This document shows, one piece after another, positions 52,131 through 60,391 of a stretch of DNA of 64,000 nt. Every line of letters begins with the position of its first letter. Within the stretch, counting starts at the first letter, position 1. Position numbers and translations under genes: made by a program. The DNA is from Streptomyces spinoverrucosus (GTDB lineage Bacteria > Actinomycetota > Actinomycetes > Streptomycetales > Streptomycetaceae): NCBI RefSeq assembly GCF_015712165.1, contig NZ_JADPZX010000001.1, forward strand, positions 3,608,501 to 3,672,500. The letters run 5' to 3'. The notes beneath the pieces are model-generated. The model saw only the letters and a list, made by a program, of their open reading frames with translations. It was not told the origin of the DNA and searched no databases.

Positions 52131-53372
52131 GTGATCGCGAACGTATCGGCGCACCGGCGGGCGAACGCCTTCGCCCAGGCCCTGGAGGAGCAGTCCGAGC
52201 GGGGCACGGCGGCCGAGCAGTCCGAGGAGTCGGCCCCGGCTGCTGCGGAACAACCGACCGAGCAGGGCCGCCTGTTGGCCCTGACGGCCGGTCTTGGCGC
52301 GTTGCCCAAGCCGGAGCTGGATCCCGAGGTCAAGGTCGTCCAGAGGGCGCAGCTGGTGGCCCAGTTCGAGGCCATGCTGCAGGAGGGCGGCGGGGCGACA
52401 ACGTCCGATTCCGCGGTGCCCGAGCAGCGTTCCGCGCGGGGCCGTGGCGCCCACCGGGCCACGCCGCTGGGCAAGTTGCGTCCGCGTACGCGACTGGCCA
52501 AGGGCCTCACCGCGGGCGGGCTCAGCGTGGGTGTCGCCGCCAGTGCCTTCGGCGGAGTCGCCGCCGCCAGCGGGGACGCCCTGCCCGGCGACTCGCTGTA
52601 CGGGCTCAAGCGCGGCATCGAGGACTTCAAACGCGGCCTGGCGGATGGGGACGACGAGCGCGGGCAGGTATTCCTCGACCAGGCGTCCACCCGGTTGAGC
52701 GAGGCTCGTCGGCTGATGGAGCGCGGCCGCGGCGGCCACCTCGACCACGAGTCGCTCGGCGAGATCCGCCGTGCCCTGTCCGGCATGACGCACGACGCCT
52801 CCGAGGGACACCGGCTGCTGACTGCGGCCTACGAACGCGACCCCGAGTCGCTGGACCCCATCCAGGCCCTCTCCGCCTTCTCCCGCTCGCACCGCGAGGC
52901 CTGGGGCGCCCTGCGCGAGCGGCTTCCGGTGCAGCTCGGAGACGTCAGTGAGCAGGTGTCGTCGGTGTTCGACGCCATAGACCAGGAAGTCGCCCCGCTG
53001 CAGTCCCTGCTTCCGCAGCCCCCCGCCCAGGGCGGCAGCCAGGGTGACAGCAGCGGGCGCGGCTCCGACAGCGGGCCGGCCACCGGCGCCACCGAGTCCG
53101 GGCGCGGCTCCACGGCACCCAGCAGCGGCAGCGGCTCCTCCGACGGCGACGAGACCGGCAGCGACGGCCCGAGCCGCTCGGCCGAGACCGGCGGCGAGAT
53201 CGAGGGCCTGCTGGGCGGTAACACGGGCGGCCTGCTCGACCCACCGACGGACCTCGGCAGCGCCTCCCCGTCGCAGACCAAGCCACCGACGACCGAGCCC
53301 GACGTCACCGTTCCACCACTGCTCCCGGGGCTGCTGCCCGGGCTCGGCCTCGATGCCGAGGACGCCGAGTAG
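52131..53372 (+). CDS. rsbN: Anti-sigma factor RsbN (membrane-bound, DUF5667)
   Basis: RsbN binds and inhibits BldN at the membrane. The 413-residue protein has a cytoplasmic N-terminal part that would hold the sigma-binding region (VIANVSAHRRANAFAQALEE). One membrane segment lies at about 123-145 (LTAGGLSVGVAASAFGGVAA). An extracytoplasmic DUF5667 part follows (DALPGDSLYGLKRGIEDFKR, QVFLDQASTRLSEARRLMER, AYERDPESLDPIQALSAFSR), then a long Ser/Gly/Pro-rich tail. GTG at 52131 was chosen because GAGGAGG lies 8 nt upstream; the upstream GTG at 52122 overlaps that site. It is preceded by a probable sigma-BldN promoter, fitting a feedback loop. Confidence 0.94.
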   Translation: MIANVSAHRRANAFAQALEEQSERGTAAEQSEESAPAAAEQPTEQGRLLALTAGLGALPKPELDPEVKVVQRAQLVAQFEAMLQEGGGATTSDSAVPEQRSARGRGAHRATPLGKLRPRTRLAKGLTAGGLSVGVAASAFGGVAAASGDALPGDSLYGLKRGIEDFKRGLADGDDERGQVFLDQASTRLSEARRLMERGRGGHLDHESLGEIRRALSGMTHDASEGHRLLTAAYERDPESLDPIQALSAFSRSHREAWGALRERLPVQLGDVSEQVSSVFDAIDQEVAPLQSLLPQPPAQGGSQGDSSGRGSDSGPATGATESGRGSTAPSSGSGSSDGDETGSDGPSRSAETGGEIEGLLGGNTGGLLDPPTDLGSASPSQTKPPTTEPDVTVPPLLPGLLPGLGLDAEDAE

Positions 53373-53392
53373 TTTGCGGGCGGTACGGCTGT

Positions 53393-53420
53393 GGGGGCGT
53401 CCCTTGCGAGGGGCGCCCCC
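53393..53420. terminator. Terminator between rsbN and the acyltransferase gene
   Basis: GGGGGCG (53393-53399) pairs with CGCCCCC (53414-53420), and CCC with GGG inside, with one bulged T. It lies between convergent stops. Confidence 0.75.
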
Positions 53421-53441
53421 GTCGTCGTATGTCCGGTGTGG

Positions 53442-54521
53442 TCAGAAGAAGACCGAGCGGCGCTGCACCAGCAGCTTGTAGAGGGTGTGCTGGATCTGTT
53501 CTCTGACCTGGTCGGTCAGGTTGAACATCAGCATCGGGTCCTCGGCCGCCTCCGGCGGATAGCCGTCCGTGGGGATCGGCTCGCCGAACTGGATCGTCCA
53601 CTTGGTGGGCAGCGGGATCGCACCGAGCGGGCCCAGCCACGGGAACGTGGGAGTCAGCGGGAAGTACGGGAAGCCCAGGAGACGCGCGAGGGTCTTCGCG
53701 TTGCCGAGCATCGGGTAGATCTCCTCGGCGCCGACGATCGAGCACGGGATGATCGGCGTGCCCTGGCGCAGCGCGGTGGAGACGAAGCCGCCGCGACCGA
53801 AGCGCTGGAGCTTGTAGCGCTCGCTGAAGGGCTTGCCGATGCCCTTGAAGCCCTCCGGCATGACGCCGACCAGCTCGCCCTGGCCGAGGAGGCGTTCGGC
53901 GTCCTCGGCGCAGGCGAGGGTGTGCCCCAGCTTGCGGGCGAGTTCGTTGACGACCGGCAGGACGAAGACCAGGTCGGCGGCGAGCAGGCGGAGGTGGCGG
54001 CCGGCCGGGTGGTGGTCGTGCACGGCGACCTGCATCATCAGGCCGTCCAGCGGGAGCGTGCCGGAGTGGTTGGCGACGATCAGGGCGCCGCCCTCGGACG
54101 GGATGTTCTCGACGCCCTTCACATCGACCCGGAAGTACTTCTCGTACACCGGGCGCAGCAGGGACATCAGGACGTGGTCGGTGAGTTCGGCGTCGTAACC
54201 GAAGTCGTCGACCTCGTAGTCGCCGGTGAGGCGGCGGCGCAGGAAGGAGAGGCCGGCGGCGACCCGCTTCTCCAGGCCGCCCTCGTCCAGGAGCGGCTGC
54301 TGCTCGGGCTCGTCCGGCCGTTGTTCCTCGTGGGGCACGGGGACATCTTCCTGCGCACGCGCCCGGCTGGGCAGGGGCTGGACCTCGCCCATCTCACCGA
54401 CCCGCGCGGGCTCCCCACCGGGGCGCCGGCTCCCCCCGCTCCGGCCACGGCGAGGCGGCCGCTGCACGGCGTTCCCACGGGACCGGTCGTCGTCGAACGG
54501 AATGACCTTGGCGTCCGCCAT
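53442..54521 (-). CDS. PlsC-type lysophospholipid acyltransferase family protein
   Basis: The 359-residue protein has a disordered, charged N-terminal third (to about 95). An LPLAT/PlsC domain follows, with the catalytic NHSGTLPLDG (HX4D, about 148-157), the acceptor motif VGVMPEGFKGIGKPFSERYK and PIIPCSIVGAEEIYP. It belongs to the group found across actinobacteria rather than the short canonical PlsC, and probably acylates a glycerophospholipid or related lipid at the membrane. The start is ATG 54521 (MADAKVIPFDDDRSRGN). It lies 14 bp downstream of the epimerase gene and is probably co-transcribed with it, as in other Streptomyces downstream of bldN-rsbN. Confidence 0.88.
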   Translation of the reverse strand: MADAKVIPFDDDRSRGNAVQRPPRRGRSGGSRRPGGEPARVGEMGEVQPLPSRARAQEDVPVPHEEQRPDEPEQQPLLDEGGLEKRVAAGLSFLRRRLTGDYEVDDFGYDAELTDHVLMSLLRPVYEKYFRVDVKGVENIPSEGGALIVANHSGTLPLDGLMMQVAVHDHHPAGRHLRLLAADLVFVLPVVNELARKLGHTLACAEDAERLLGQGELVGVMPEGFKGIGKPFSERYKLQRFGRGGFVSTALRQGTPIIPCSIVGAEEIYPMLGNAKTLARLLGFPYFPLTPTFPWLGPLGAIPLPTKWTIQFGEPIPTDGYPPEAAEDPMLMFNLTDQVREQIQHTLYKLLVQRRSVFF

Positions 54522-54535
54522 CGTTGATGCGCTCC

Positions 54536-55597
54536 TCAGTTGGCGCTCTGCGTCGGGGGGTTGCCGCCGCCCGCGACGGGCAGGGCGGCGATCCGGTCGA
54601 CGGCCCCCGCAAGGGCCTCGGGCGGCAGGAGTCCGGGTCCGCGGCTGCGCGCGAAGTCCGCGAACGTCTCCGCGGTGGTGTACTTCGGCTGGAAACCCAG
54701 CGTCTCGCGCATCTGGGTCGTGTCCACCACCCGGCCATGGGTCAGCAGCCGGATCTGCTCGGGTGAGAAGTCCGTCATGCCCAGGGTACGCACCAGCGAG
54801 CCGGCCCACGTGACGGCGGGCAGCAGCAGCGGCAGGGTGGGGCGGCCGAGCCGCCGGGAGCACTGGGAGAGCAGCAGGACGCCGTCGCCGGCGATGTTGA
54901 AGGTGCCGCTGTTGAGGGTGCCCCGGCGCGGCTCGTGCGAGGCGATCCGCAGCACCTCGATCACGTCGTCCTCGTGCACGAACTGCAGCCGGGGGTCGTA
55001 ACCGAAGACGGTCGGCAGGACAGGTAGCGAGAAGTACGAGGCGAGCGGTGAGTCGGCGCTGGGGCCCAGGATGTTGGCGAACCGCAGCACACACACCGCC
55101 ACGTCCGGCCGGCGGCGCGCGAACCCCCGTACGTAGCCCTCGACCTCCACCGTGTCCTTGGCGAAGCCGCCGCTGGGCAGCGACTTGGGCGGGGTGGTCT
55201 CGCTGAACACGGCCGGGTCGCGGGGCGCCGAGCCGTAGACGTTGGTGCTGGACTTCACCACCAGCCGCCGTACGGTCGGGGACTTCTGGCAGGCGCCGAG
55301 CAGCTGCATCGTCCCGATGACGTTGGTCTCCTTGACCGTGGCCCGGTTGCCGCTGCCCAGCGCGGTCGCGGTGACGTCCATGTGGACGACCGTGTCGGCG
55401 GCCGTCTCGGCCAGCACGCGCGCGATGGTGGGCTGCCGGATGTCCGCCCGAATGAAGTCCGCGCCACCCAGGTGATGCTCGGGCGGTACCGCGTCCACGG
55501 CGACGACCCGATCGACTTCCGGGTCCCGCTGGATCCGTCGTACGAACCGGCCCCCCAGCTGACGGGCCACTCCGGTCACGAGCACGACCTTGCCCAA
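54536..55597 (-). CDS. NAD-dependent epimerase/dehydratase (extended SDR)
   Basis: The 353-residue protein opens directly with the Rossmann motif LGKVVLVTGVARQLGGRFVR. VVAVDAVPPEHHLGG, RADIRQPTIARVLAE, HMDVTATALGSG, VKSSTNVYGSAPRDP (Ser and Tyr region) and VCVLRFANILGPSADSPLASY follow. The YxxxK is not typical, so the catalytic role is uncertain. The start was set at TTG 55597 because GAAGGAAGG lies 8 nt upstream and the Rossmann strand begins there; the open frame continues back to 55714. It is probably in one transcript with the acyltransferase gene, suggesting a shared role in lipid or cell-surface synthesis. Confidence 0.87.
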   Translation of the reverse strand: MGKVVLVTGVARQLGGRFVRRIQRDPEVDRVVAVDAVPPEHHLGGADFIRADIRQPTIARVLAETAADTVVHMDVTATALGSGNRATVKETNVIGTMQLLGACQKSPTVRRLVVKSSTNVYGSAPRDPAVFSETTPPKSLPSGGFAKDTVEVEGYVRGFARRRPDVAVCVLRFANILGPSADSPLASYFSLPVLPTVFGYDPRLQFVHEDDVIEVLRIASHEPRRGTLNSGTFNIAGDGVLLLSQCSRRLGRPTLPLLLPAVTWAGSLVRTLGMTDFSPEQIRLLTHGRVVDTTQMRETLGFQPKYTTAETFADFARSRGPGLLPPEALAGAVDRIAALPVAGGGNPPTQSAN

Positions 55598-55742
55598 GAT
55601 CCGCGCCTTCCTTCCAGCCCTCGTACCGTTGCCGAGTTCCCCGTCTGCGGTCAACTTAGCGGCTTGGCGTTGCGCTGTGATGACCGCCCGCTGCACCAAG
55701 TGACGAGAAAACACGCTCGTACCCGGGCCACGGTGAAATGCG

Positions 55743-55776
55743 TGTGGCCCCCCACCGGACGGGGTGGGGGGCCACA
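55743..55776. terminator. Strong terminator between bS22 and the epimerase gene
   Basis: TGTGGCCCCCCACC (55743-55756) and GGTGGGGGGCCACA (55763-55776) form a perfect 14-bp stem with a 6-nt loop downstream of the bS22 gene. Confidence 0.85.
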
Positions 55777-55806
55777 GTCACGCTTTCGCGACGTTACGGT
55801 GCGTCG

Positions 55807-55905
55807 TTACTTCTTGTTACGACGCTGAACGCGCGTGCGCTTGAGCAGCTTGCGATGCTTCTTCTTGGCCATCCGCTTGCGCCGCTTCTTGATAACAGAG
55901 CCCAC
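55807..55905 (-). CDS. Small ribosomal protein bS22 (AURKAIP1/COX24-like), 32 aa
   Basis: GTG at 55905 opens a 32-codon frame reading [20 protein letters not shown] and ending [12 protein letters not shown]. Almost half the residues are Lys or Arg. It matches the actinobacterial bS22 protein (AURKAIP1/COX24 domain) that sits in the small ribosomal subunit. GAGGG lies 5 nt before the start and a perfect terminator 31 bp after the stop. It is so short that automated annotation often misses it. Its place between the epimerase gene and the excisionase-type regulator is usual in Streptomyces. Confidence 0.93.
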   Translation of the reverse strand: MGSVIKKRRKRMAKKKHRKLLKRTRVQRRNKK

Positions 55906-56014
55906 GACTACCCTCGCTCACTTCTCATCACTCGGTGTTTGGGCGCCATGGGCCCACACGACCTACGAGGGGCTAGCCTACCCGCCCGAGCGCTGAGGTC
56001 GTAATCGAGGTGCA

Positions 56015-56051
56015 CGGGGAGATCGAAAACGCCCTGAGCTCGATCTCCCCG
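56015..56051. terminator. Terminator downstream of bdtA
   Basis: CGGGGAGATCGA (56015-56026) pairs with TCGATCTCCCCG (56040-56051), a perfect 12-bp stem and 13-nt loop, 9 bp beyond the bdtA stop. Confidence 0.85.
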
Positions 56052-56059
56052 AATCGCCG

Positions 56060-56275
56060 TCAGGCGGTTTCCACCCCCACATAGCTGTCGCGGAGGTACT
56101 CGTGAACCGCGTTCTCGGGGACGCGGAAGGACCGCCCCACCCGGATCGCGGGCAGATGACCGCTGTGCACCAACCGGTACACGGTCATCTTCGACACTCG
56201 CATCACCGAGGCGACCTCCGCCACGGTAAGGAACTGAACCTCACTCAGAGGCCTCTGATCTCCAGCTGCAGCCAT
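56060..56275 (-). CDS. bdtA: Excisionase-type helix-turn-helix DNA-binding protein (BdtA-like)
   Basis: The 71-residue protein is one winged helix of the MerR/excisionase class: FLTVAEVASVMRVSKMTVYR, then LVHSGHLPAIRVGRSFRVPE, ending HEYLRDSYVGVETA. It is close to universally conserved in actinobacteria. By sequence and by its place after bldN, rsbN, the acyltransferase, epimerase and bS22 genes it corresponds to the S. coelicolor gene reported as a BldD target, bdtA; I rely on memory of gene order for that name. It has its own terminator. It is not BldC, which has a different sequence. Its targets are unknown. Confidence 0.85.
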   Translation of the reverse strand: MAAAGDQRPLSEVQFLTVAEVASVMRVSKMTVYRLVHSGHLPAIRVGRSFRVPENAVHEYLRDSYVGVETA

Positions 56276-56409
56276 GACACACCTGAACCTTCCGCACTCG
56301 ACTCGACGGCCACCGGCTTCCCCTTCCGGTGACTCTTCGTCGCTGCGTGCTCACTCCCCAATGTAGGGGCGGGTGATGCGAGTGGGGAAGAGGTGCACCC
56401 ATCGGCGGC

Positions 56410-57273
56410 CTACTGTGACAGACACGCCCGATTGAGTACGTAGCGGGTAAGCGGCCGGTAGTAATCAGACCGCACAGCGTCATCAAGTGGAACGACCACG
56501 GACACCCGCCCCTCGGCCTCGCCGACGAACGGCGCGGGGTCGTCCGTGTCGGCCAGCCCGATCGCCTCGAACCCCAGCTGACCTGCTCCGCAGACCCATC
56601 CGTGGTCCCCGATGACCAGCTCCGGGAGGGTCCCGCCGGCCTCGGCGATCGCGGCCAGAACGGTGCGAACCGGGAGGGGGGAATGGGTGTGTGCGCCGGT
56701 CGCACAACCGGAGCCGGGGGCGCCGGGTTCCCGCACCAGCGCGACGCCTCGTACGTAATCAAGGTCGTACGTGCGTAGGCCGAACCTAGTCGTTATGTCG
56801 ACAGAGCGACCCTGCGCCGGGGTGAGGACAGCACATCCGGCCGCCGACAGGGCGTCCGCCAAGGCGCCGTAGAAACCGAGCAGCCGGTGCGGGTGACCGG
56901 TCCCGAGCAACACGGGTGCACCACGCTGCGCGACCACGGCGAGCCGTTCCGAGAACGCCTCCAAGGCGGCGAGGGTCAGCTCCGGGTCGATCACATCCTG
57001 ACCAGAAACGCATCTCGGATCTCCGGATACCCCACACTTGTCCGCCATCAACCCGATCAAATCCCGCTCAGTCCAGGCCTGTTCAGGATCAATCCCGATC
57101 AGAAGGCGAGGATCGCGCGCCGCGAAGGCCCGATAACTCCGCAGGCTCTCTTCCCGAGAGGTGGCAACGGGACCGGCCAGCCGGGCGGCCAGGAGGTGAG
57201 ATCGAAGGCGGGCTCGGGGAGCTCTGGGGACTCGGTGGGCTCGGTGGACCCGGTGGGTGGGGTCGGTGGGCAT
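56410..57273 (-). CDS. Phosphatase-like conserved actinobacterial protein
   Basis: The 287-residue protein has the conserved blocks LLAARLAGPVATSREESLRS, DPRLLIGIDPEQAWTERDL, APVLLGTGHPHRLLGFYGAL, HTHSPLPVRTVLAAIAEAGG, GDHGWVCGAGQLGFEAIGLA and a C-terminus VVPLDDAVRSDYYRPLTRYV. Orthologues are annotated as phosphatases; the His and Asp clusters (GTGHPH, HTHS, GDHGW) are consistent with metal-dependent hydrolysis, but the reaction is unproven. The N-terminal 30 residues are Arg/Pro-rich and variable. ATG at 57273 lacks a clear ribosome-binding site and the frame is open far upstream through repeats, so the start is uncertain. Confidence 0.75.
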   Translation of the reverse strand: MPTDPTHRVHRAHRVPRAPRARLRSHLLAARLAGPVATSREESLRSYRAFAARDPRLLIGIDPEQAWTERDLIGLMADKCGVSGDPRCVSGQDVIDPELTLAALEAFSERLAVVAQRGAPVLLGTGHPHRLLGFYGALADALSAAGCAVLTPAQGRSVDITTRFGLRTYDLDYVRGVALVREPGAPGSGCATGAHTHSPLPVRTVLAAIAEAGGTLPELVIGDHGWVCGAGQLGFEAIGLADTDDPAPFVGEAEGRVSVVVPLDDAVRSDYYRPLTRYVLNRACLSQ

Positions 57274-57333
57274 GGGGGGATGGTGACGGATGGCGGGGTG
57301 GGGGTGGGGTGGGAATGGGGGAAGGGGGCTCGG

Positions 57334-57383
57334 TTGGCGTAATGGGGGTTGGCGTAATGGGGGTTGGCGTAATGGGGGTTGGC
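57334..57383. repeat. 15-bp tandem repeat upstream of the phosphatase gene
   Basis: TTGGCGTAATGGGGG is repeated three times exactly, starting at 57334, 57349 and 57364, with a partial fourth at 57379. The 15-bp period keeps the reverse frame open as (NPHYA)n, but coding is doubtful because it lies before the probable start. Confidence 0.8.
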
Positions 57384-57415
57384 GATGCGAGGTGGCCGGG
57401 TTGCCGCCCAACCGC

Positions 57416-57953
57416 CGCAACCGCACGTCCCCACTACTGCAACGCCGTCCGCCGCGCCGCCGCAGCCACCGCGTCGCCGCAACCGCCGTCTCGCCATAGC
57501 TGCAACGCCGTCCGCTGCGCCGCCGCAGCCACCGCGTCGCCGCAACCGCCGTCTCGCCATAGCTGCGGGCAGTCGTGCCGCTGGGGCGGCACGGGTGGGC
57601 GCAGCGGCACCCCGCCCGCGCGGGCGAGCGACCCCACCCCCGCCCAGCCGCACGTCGCCGCAACCGCCGTCTCGCCATAGCTGCGGGCAGTCGTGCCGCT
57701 GGGGCGGCACGGGTGGGCGCAGCGGCACCCCGCCCGCGCGGGCGAGCGACCCCACCCCCGCCCAGCCGCACGTCGCCGCAACCGCCGTCTCGCCATAGCT
57801 GCAACGCCGTCCGCCGCGCCGCCGGAGCCACCGCGCCGCCGCAACCGCCGTCTCGCCATAGCTGCGGGCAGTCGTGCCGCTGGGGCGGCACGGGTGGGCG
57901 CAGCGGCACCCCGCCCGCGCGGGCGAGCGACCCCACCCCCGCCCAGCCGCACC
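57416..57953. repeat. Modular direct-repeat array of 63-bp and 118-bp units
   Basis: A 26-bp core (CGCAACCGCCGTCTCGCCAT then AGCTGC) starts exactly at 57478, 57541, 57659, 57777 and 57840, with a degenerate copy at 57416. Spacing shows two unit types in the order short (62), short (63), long (118), long (118), short (63), long. The long unit contains the hairpin GTGCCGC-TGGG-GCGGCAC. Copies of the same type are almost identical. The many ORFs here on both strands are by-products of GC-rich repeats. No gene is supported. Confidence 0.88.
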
Positions 57954-57975
57954 CGACCTCAGCTGACCAGCAGCC

Positions 57976-59151
57976 CTACGCCAACAACCCCCGCAGCGGA
58001 AACACAGCCCGCCGAGTGGCCAACACAGCCTGATCCAACCGATCCGCAGGGTCGTACCCCGCCTCCCAGTCCCCCCACGACACCGGCCACCGCCCATCAG
58101 TCATCCGCACGGGCGCCAACTGCCGAGTCCGAGCAAAAACCTCCTGCCGCCACTCCTCGGGAACCATCGCCTCGGGCGCCACCTCCCGCCCCGCCACAAT
58201 CCCCACCAGGTGGGTCCAGGACCGCGGCACCACATCAACCACCGCGTATCCACCCCCACCCAACGCCACCCAACGCCCCCCGGCGTACTTGTGCGCCAAC
58301 TCATGGCAGGCAACCTGCACAGCCCGCTGCGCATCCAGAGAGACCGCCAAATGCGCCAACGGATCCTCGAAATGCGTATCGGCCCCGTGCTGAGTCACCA
58401 ACACCTGCGGCCGAAACTCGGCAACAAGCTCCGGCACCACCGCAAGAAACGCCCGCAACCACCCGGCGTCCCCCGTCCCCGCCGGCAGCGCCACATTCAC
58501 CGCCGACCCCGCCGCGGCCCCCTCGGCTCCCGTCTCCTCCGGCCACCCGGTCTGCGGAAACAACGTCCGCGGATGCTCGTGCAACGAAATCGTCAGAACC
58601 CGCGGATCCTCCCAGAACGCCGCCTGCACCCCGTCCCCGTGATGCACATCGACGTCCACATAAGCGACCCGCTCCGCCCCCAGTTCCAGCAACCGGGCAA
58701 TGGCCAGCGAGGCGTCGTTGTAAATACAGAACCCCGAAGCCCCCGCCGGCATCGCATGATGCAGCCCACCCGCGAAGTTCACCGCGTGCAGCGCCTCCCC
58801 GCGCCACACAGCCTCCGCCGCCCCCACCGACTGCCCGGCGATAAGAGCCGACACCTCATGCATCCCGGCGAACGCCGGATCGTCCAACGTCCCCAGCCCA
58901 TACGACTGGTCGGCCGCCCGCGGATCCACCGACGCGGCCTTCACCGCCGCGATGTAGTCCTCCCGGTGAACGAGCCGCAGAGTGGACTCCCCCGCCGCCT
59001 TGGCCGCCACGACATCCATCTCGCGATCGAGCCCGAACGCCTCGACCAGTCTCCGGGTCAACGCCAGCCGGACCGGATCCATCGGATGGTCCGGCCCGAA
59101 GTCATAGCCCGTTACTGCCTCGTCCCACATCAGCTGTGCGCGGCCGCTCAT
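57976..59151 (-). CDS. acuC: Acetoin utilization protein AcuC (histone-deacetylase family)
   Basis: The 391-residue zinc hydrolase removes acetyl groups from lysines, in bacteria most likely from acetyl-CoA synthetase. It has VNFAGGLHHAMPAGASGFCI (catalytic His pair), YVDVDVHHGDGVQAAF (zinc-binding Asp and His), LTISLHEHPRTLFPQTG, VLVTQHGADTHFEDPLAHLA (second zinc Asp) and VALGGGGYAVVDVVPRSWTH. The Tyr that completes the site lies in GGGGYAV. ATG 59151 was preferred; GTG 59160 is in frame. The start overlaps the end of the upstream MFS gene by 50 bp, so the two are coupled. No acetoin-catabolic genes are adjacent. Confidence 0.94.
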   Translation of the reverse strand: MSGRAQLMWDEAVTGYDFGPDHPMDPVRLALTRRLVEAFGLDREMDVVAAKAAGESTLRLVHREDYIAAVKAASVDPRAADQSYGLGTLDDPAFAGMHEVSALIAGQSVGAAEAVWRGEALHAVNFAGGLHHAMPAGASGFCIYNDASLAIARLLELGAERVAYVDVDVHHGDGVQAAFWEDPRVLTISLHEHPRTLFPQTGWPEETGAEGAAAGSAVNVALPAGTGDAGWLRAFLAVVPELVAEFRPQVLVTQHGADTHFEDPLAHLAVSLDAQRAVQVACHELAHKYAGGRWVALGGGGYAVVDVVPRSWTHLVGIVAGREVAPEAMVPEEWRQEVFARTRQLAPVRMTDGRWPVSWGDWEAGYDPADRLDQAVLATRRAVFPLRGLLA

Positions 59152-60325
59152 GCCCGCCACCGTATCGGTCCGGTTGAGCGGCGAACGACCTGGCGTACAC
59201 GAGTGTCACCAGCACCAACACCATCGGCACGAGCATCGCACCGCGATAGCTCCAGGCATCCCCCAACGCCCCCACCAACGGCGAACCGATCAGAAAACCC
59301 ACATAATTGAATACATTCAGCCGCGCAACGGCCACATCCGAAGCCCCAGGAAAGAGCCGCCCCGCCGCCGCGAACGTCTGCGGCACCAGCACGCACAACC
59401 CCAGCCCCAGCAGCGTGAACCCCAGCGTGCCCACCCACGCCCCGGGCGCCCCCGCCACCACCGCGAACCCCACCGCCGCCACGACCGCCCCACCCCGCAC
59501 AACCGCCACGGCCCCGAACCGCCGCACCCCGAAGTCCCCCAGCGACCGCCCCACCAGCGTGGTGACCATATAGACGTTGTACGGGACCGTAGCCGTCTGC
59601 TCCGAGCTCCCCAGCACATCCTGCAGATACTTCGCGCTCCAGTTGGAGACGGTCGCGTCCCCGATGTACGCGAAGGTCATCACGAGACACAACGGCAGCA
59701 GCGCCTTGAAGACGACACCCCCCGCCTGCCCCTCCTTCTCCACAGCGGTCCCGGAAGCAGCACCGGCGCGCCCGTCGACGTACCACCGACTCCCCACCAG
59801 AGCAGCCGGCAACAGCACCACCACGACCGGCAGATACGACACGAACAACGCCAGCTCCCAGTGCGCCCCCACCCACGCCAGCGAGGCCCCCAAGATCCCG
59901 CCGAGGCTGTAAGCGGCATGAAAGCCGAGCATGATGCTGCGCCCGTACGACAGTTGCAGGCTGACGCCCAGCATGTTCATCGACGCGTCGAGGGCACCGA
60001 CGGCCAGCCCGAACGCGGCCAGCGCAACCGCCAGCTCGACCATCCGCTCCCCCGCGCCCACCCCGAGGAGCGCCAGGAGCACAACGGGCTGGGACCATCG
60101 CAGCACCCGACTGGGCCGTACGCGCTTGACCAGCCTCTCCGTCAGCACGCTCCCCACACCGGCCAGTACCGGCACGGCGGCGAGGAAGGCCGGCAGCAGC
60201 GCGTCGGACACGCCGTACCGGTCCTGGATGGCCGGAATCCGCGTCACCAGCAGGGCGAAGGCAACGCCCTGAGTGAAGAACCCGAATGCCAGCGAGGCCC
60301 TGCCGCGCCGCAGCACATCAGTCAT
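59102..60325 (-). CDS. Major facilitator superfamily transporter
   Basis: The 407-residue protein has about twelve hydrophobic segments. The MFS motif A region appears as SVLTERLVKRVRPSRVLRWS between segments 2 and 3. GFHAAYSLGGILGASLAWVG and MTFAYIGDATVSNWSAKYLQ are typical of the group related to fucose/inner-membrane YbjJ-type permeases. A central loop (RAGAASGTAVEKEGQAGG) divides the halves. ATG 60325 (MTDVLRRGRASLAFGFFTQG) fits. The last 50 bp overlap the acuC start in another frame, an unusually long overlap that may be real coupling. The substrate is unknown. Confidence 0.9.
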   Translation of the reverse strand: MTDVLRRGRASLAFGFFTQGVAFALLVTRIPAIQDRYGVSDALLPAFLAAVPVLAGVGSVLTERLVKRVRPSRVLRWSQPVVLLALLGVGAGERMVELAVALAAFGLAVGALDASMNMLGVSLQLSYGRSIMLGFHAAYSLGGILGASLAWVGAHWELALFVSYLPVVVVLLPAALVGSRWYVDGRAGAASGTAVEKEGQAGGVVFKALLPLCLVMTFAYIGDATVSNWSAKYLQDVLGSSEQTATVPYNVYMVTTLVGRSLGDFGVRRFGAVAVVRGGAVVAAVGFAVVAGAPGAWVGTLGFTLLGLGLCVLVPQTFAAAGRLFPGASDVAVARLNVFNYVGFLIGSPLVGALGDAWSYRGAMLVPMVLVLVTLVYARSFAAQPDRYGGGHERPRTADVGRGSNGL

Positions 60326-60391
60326 GGCCGCGAGCGTAGGGCCCCGGAGCACCGCTGGGTATATCCAGCCAAAGATGAATCTCCCTCAGCT

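Noticed and set aside
57416..57953. Possible CRISPR array
   Set aside because: The 26-bp core recurs, but the sequences between copies are themselves repeated and of two fixed lengths, and no cas genes are present.
57099..58097. Several overlapping Arg/Ala/Pro-rich frames through the repeat array
   Set aside because: All frames on both strands are open because the repeats lack stop codons; composition is not protein-like and copies end abruptly.
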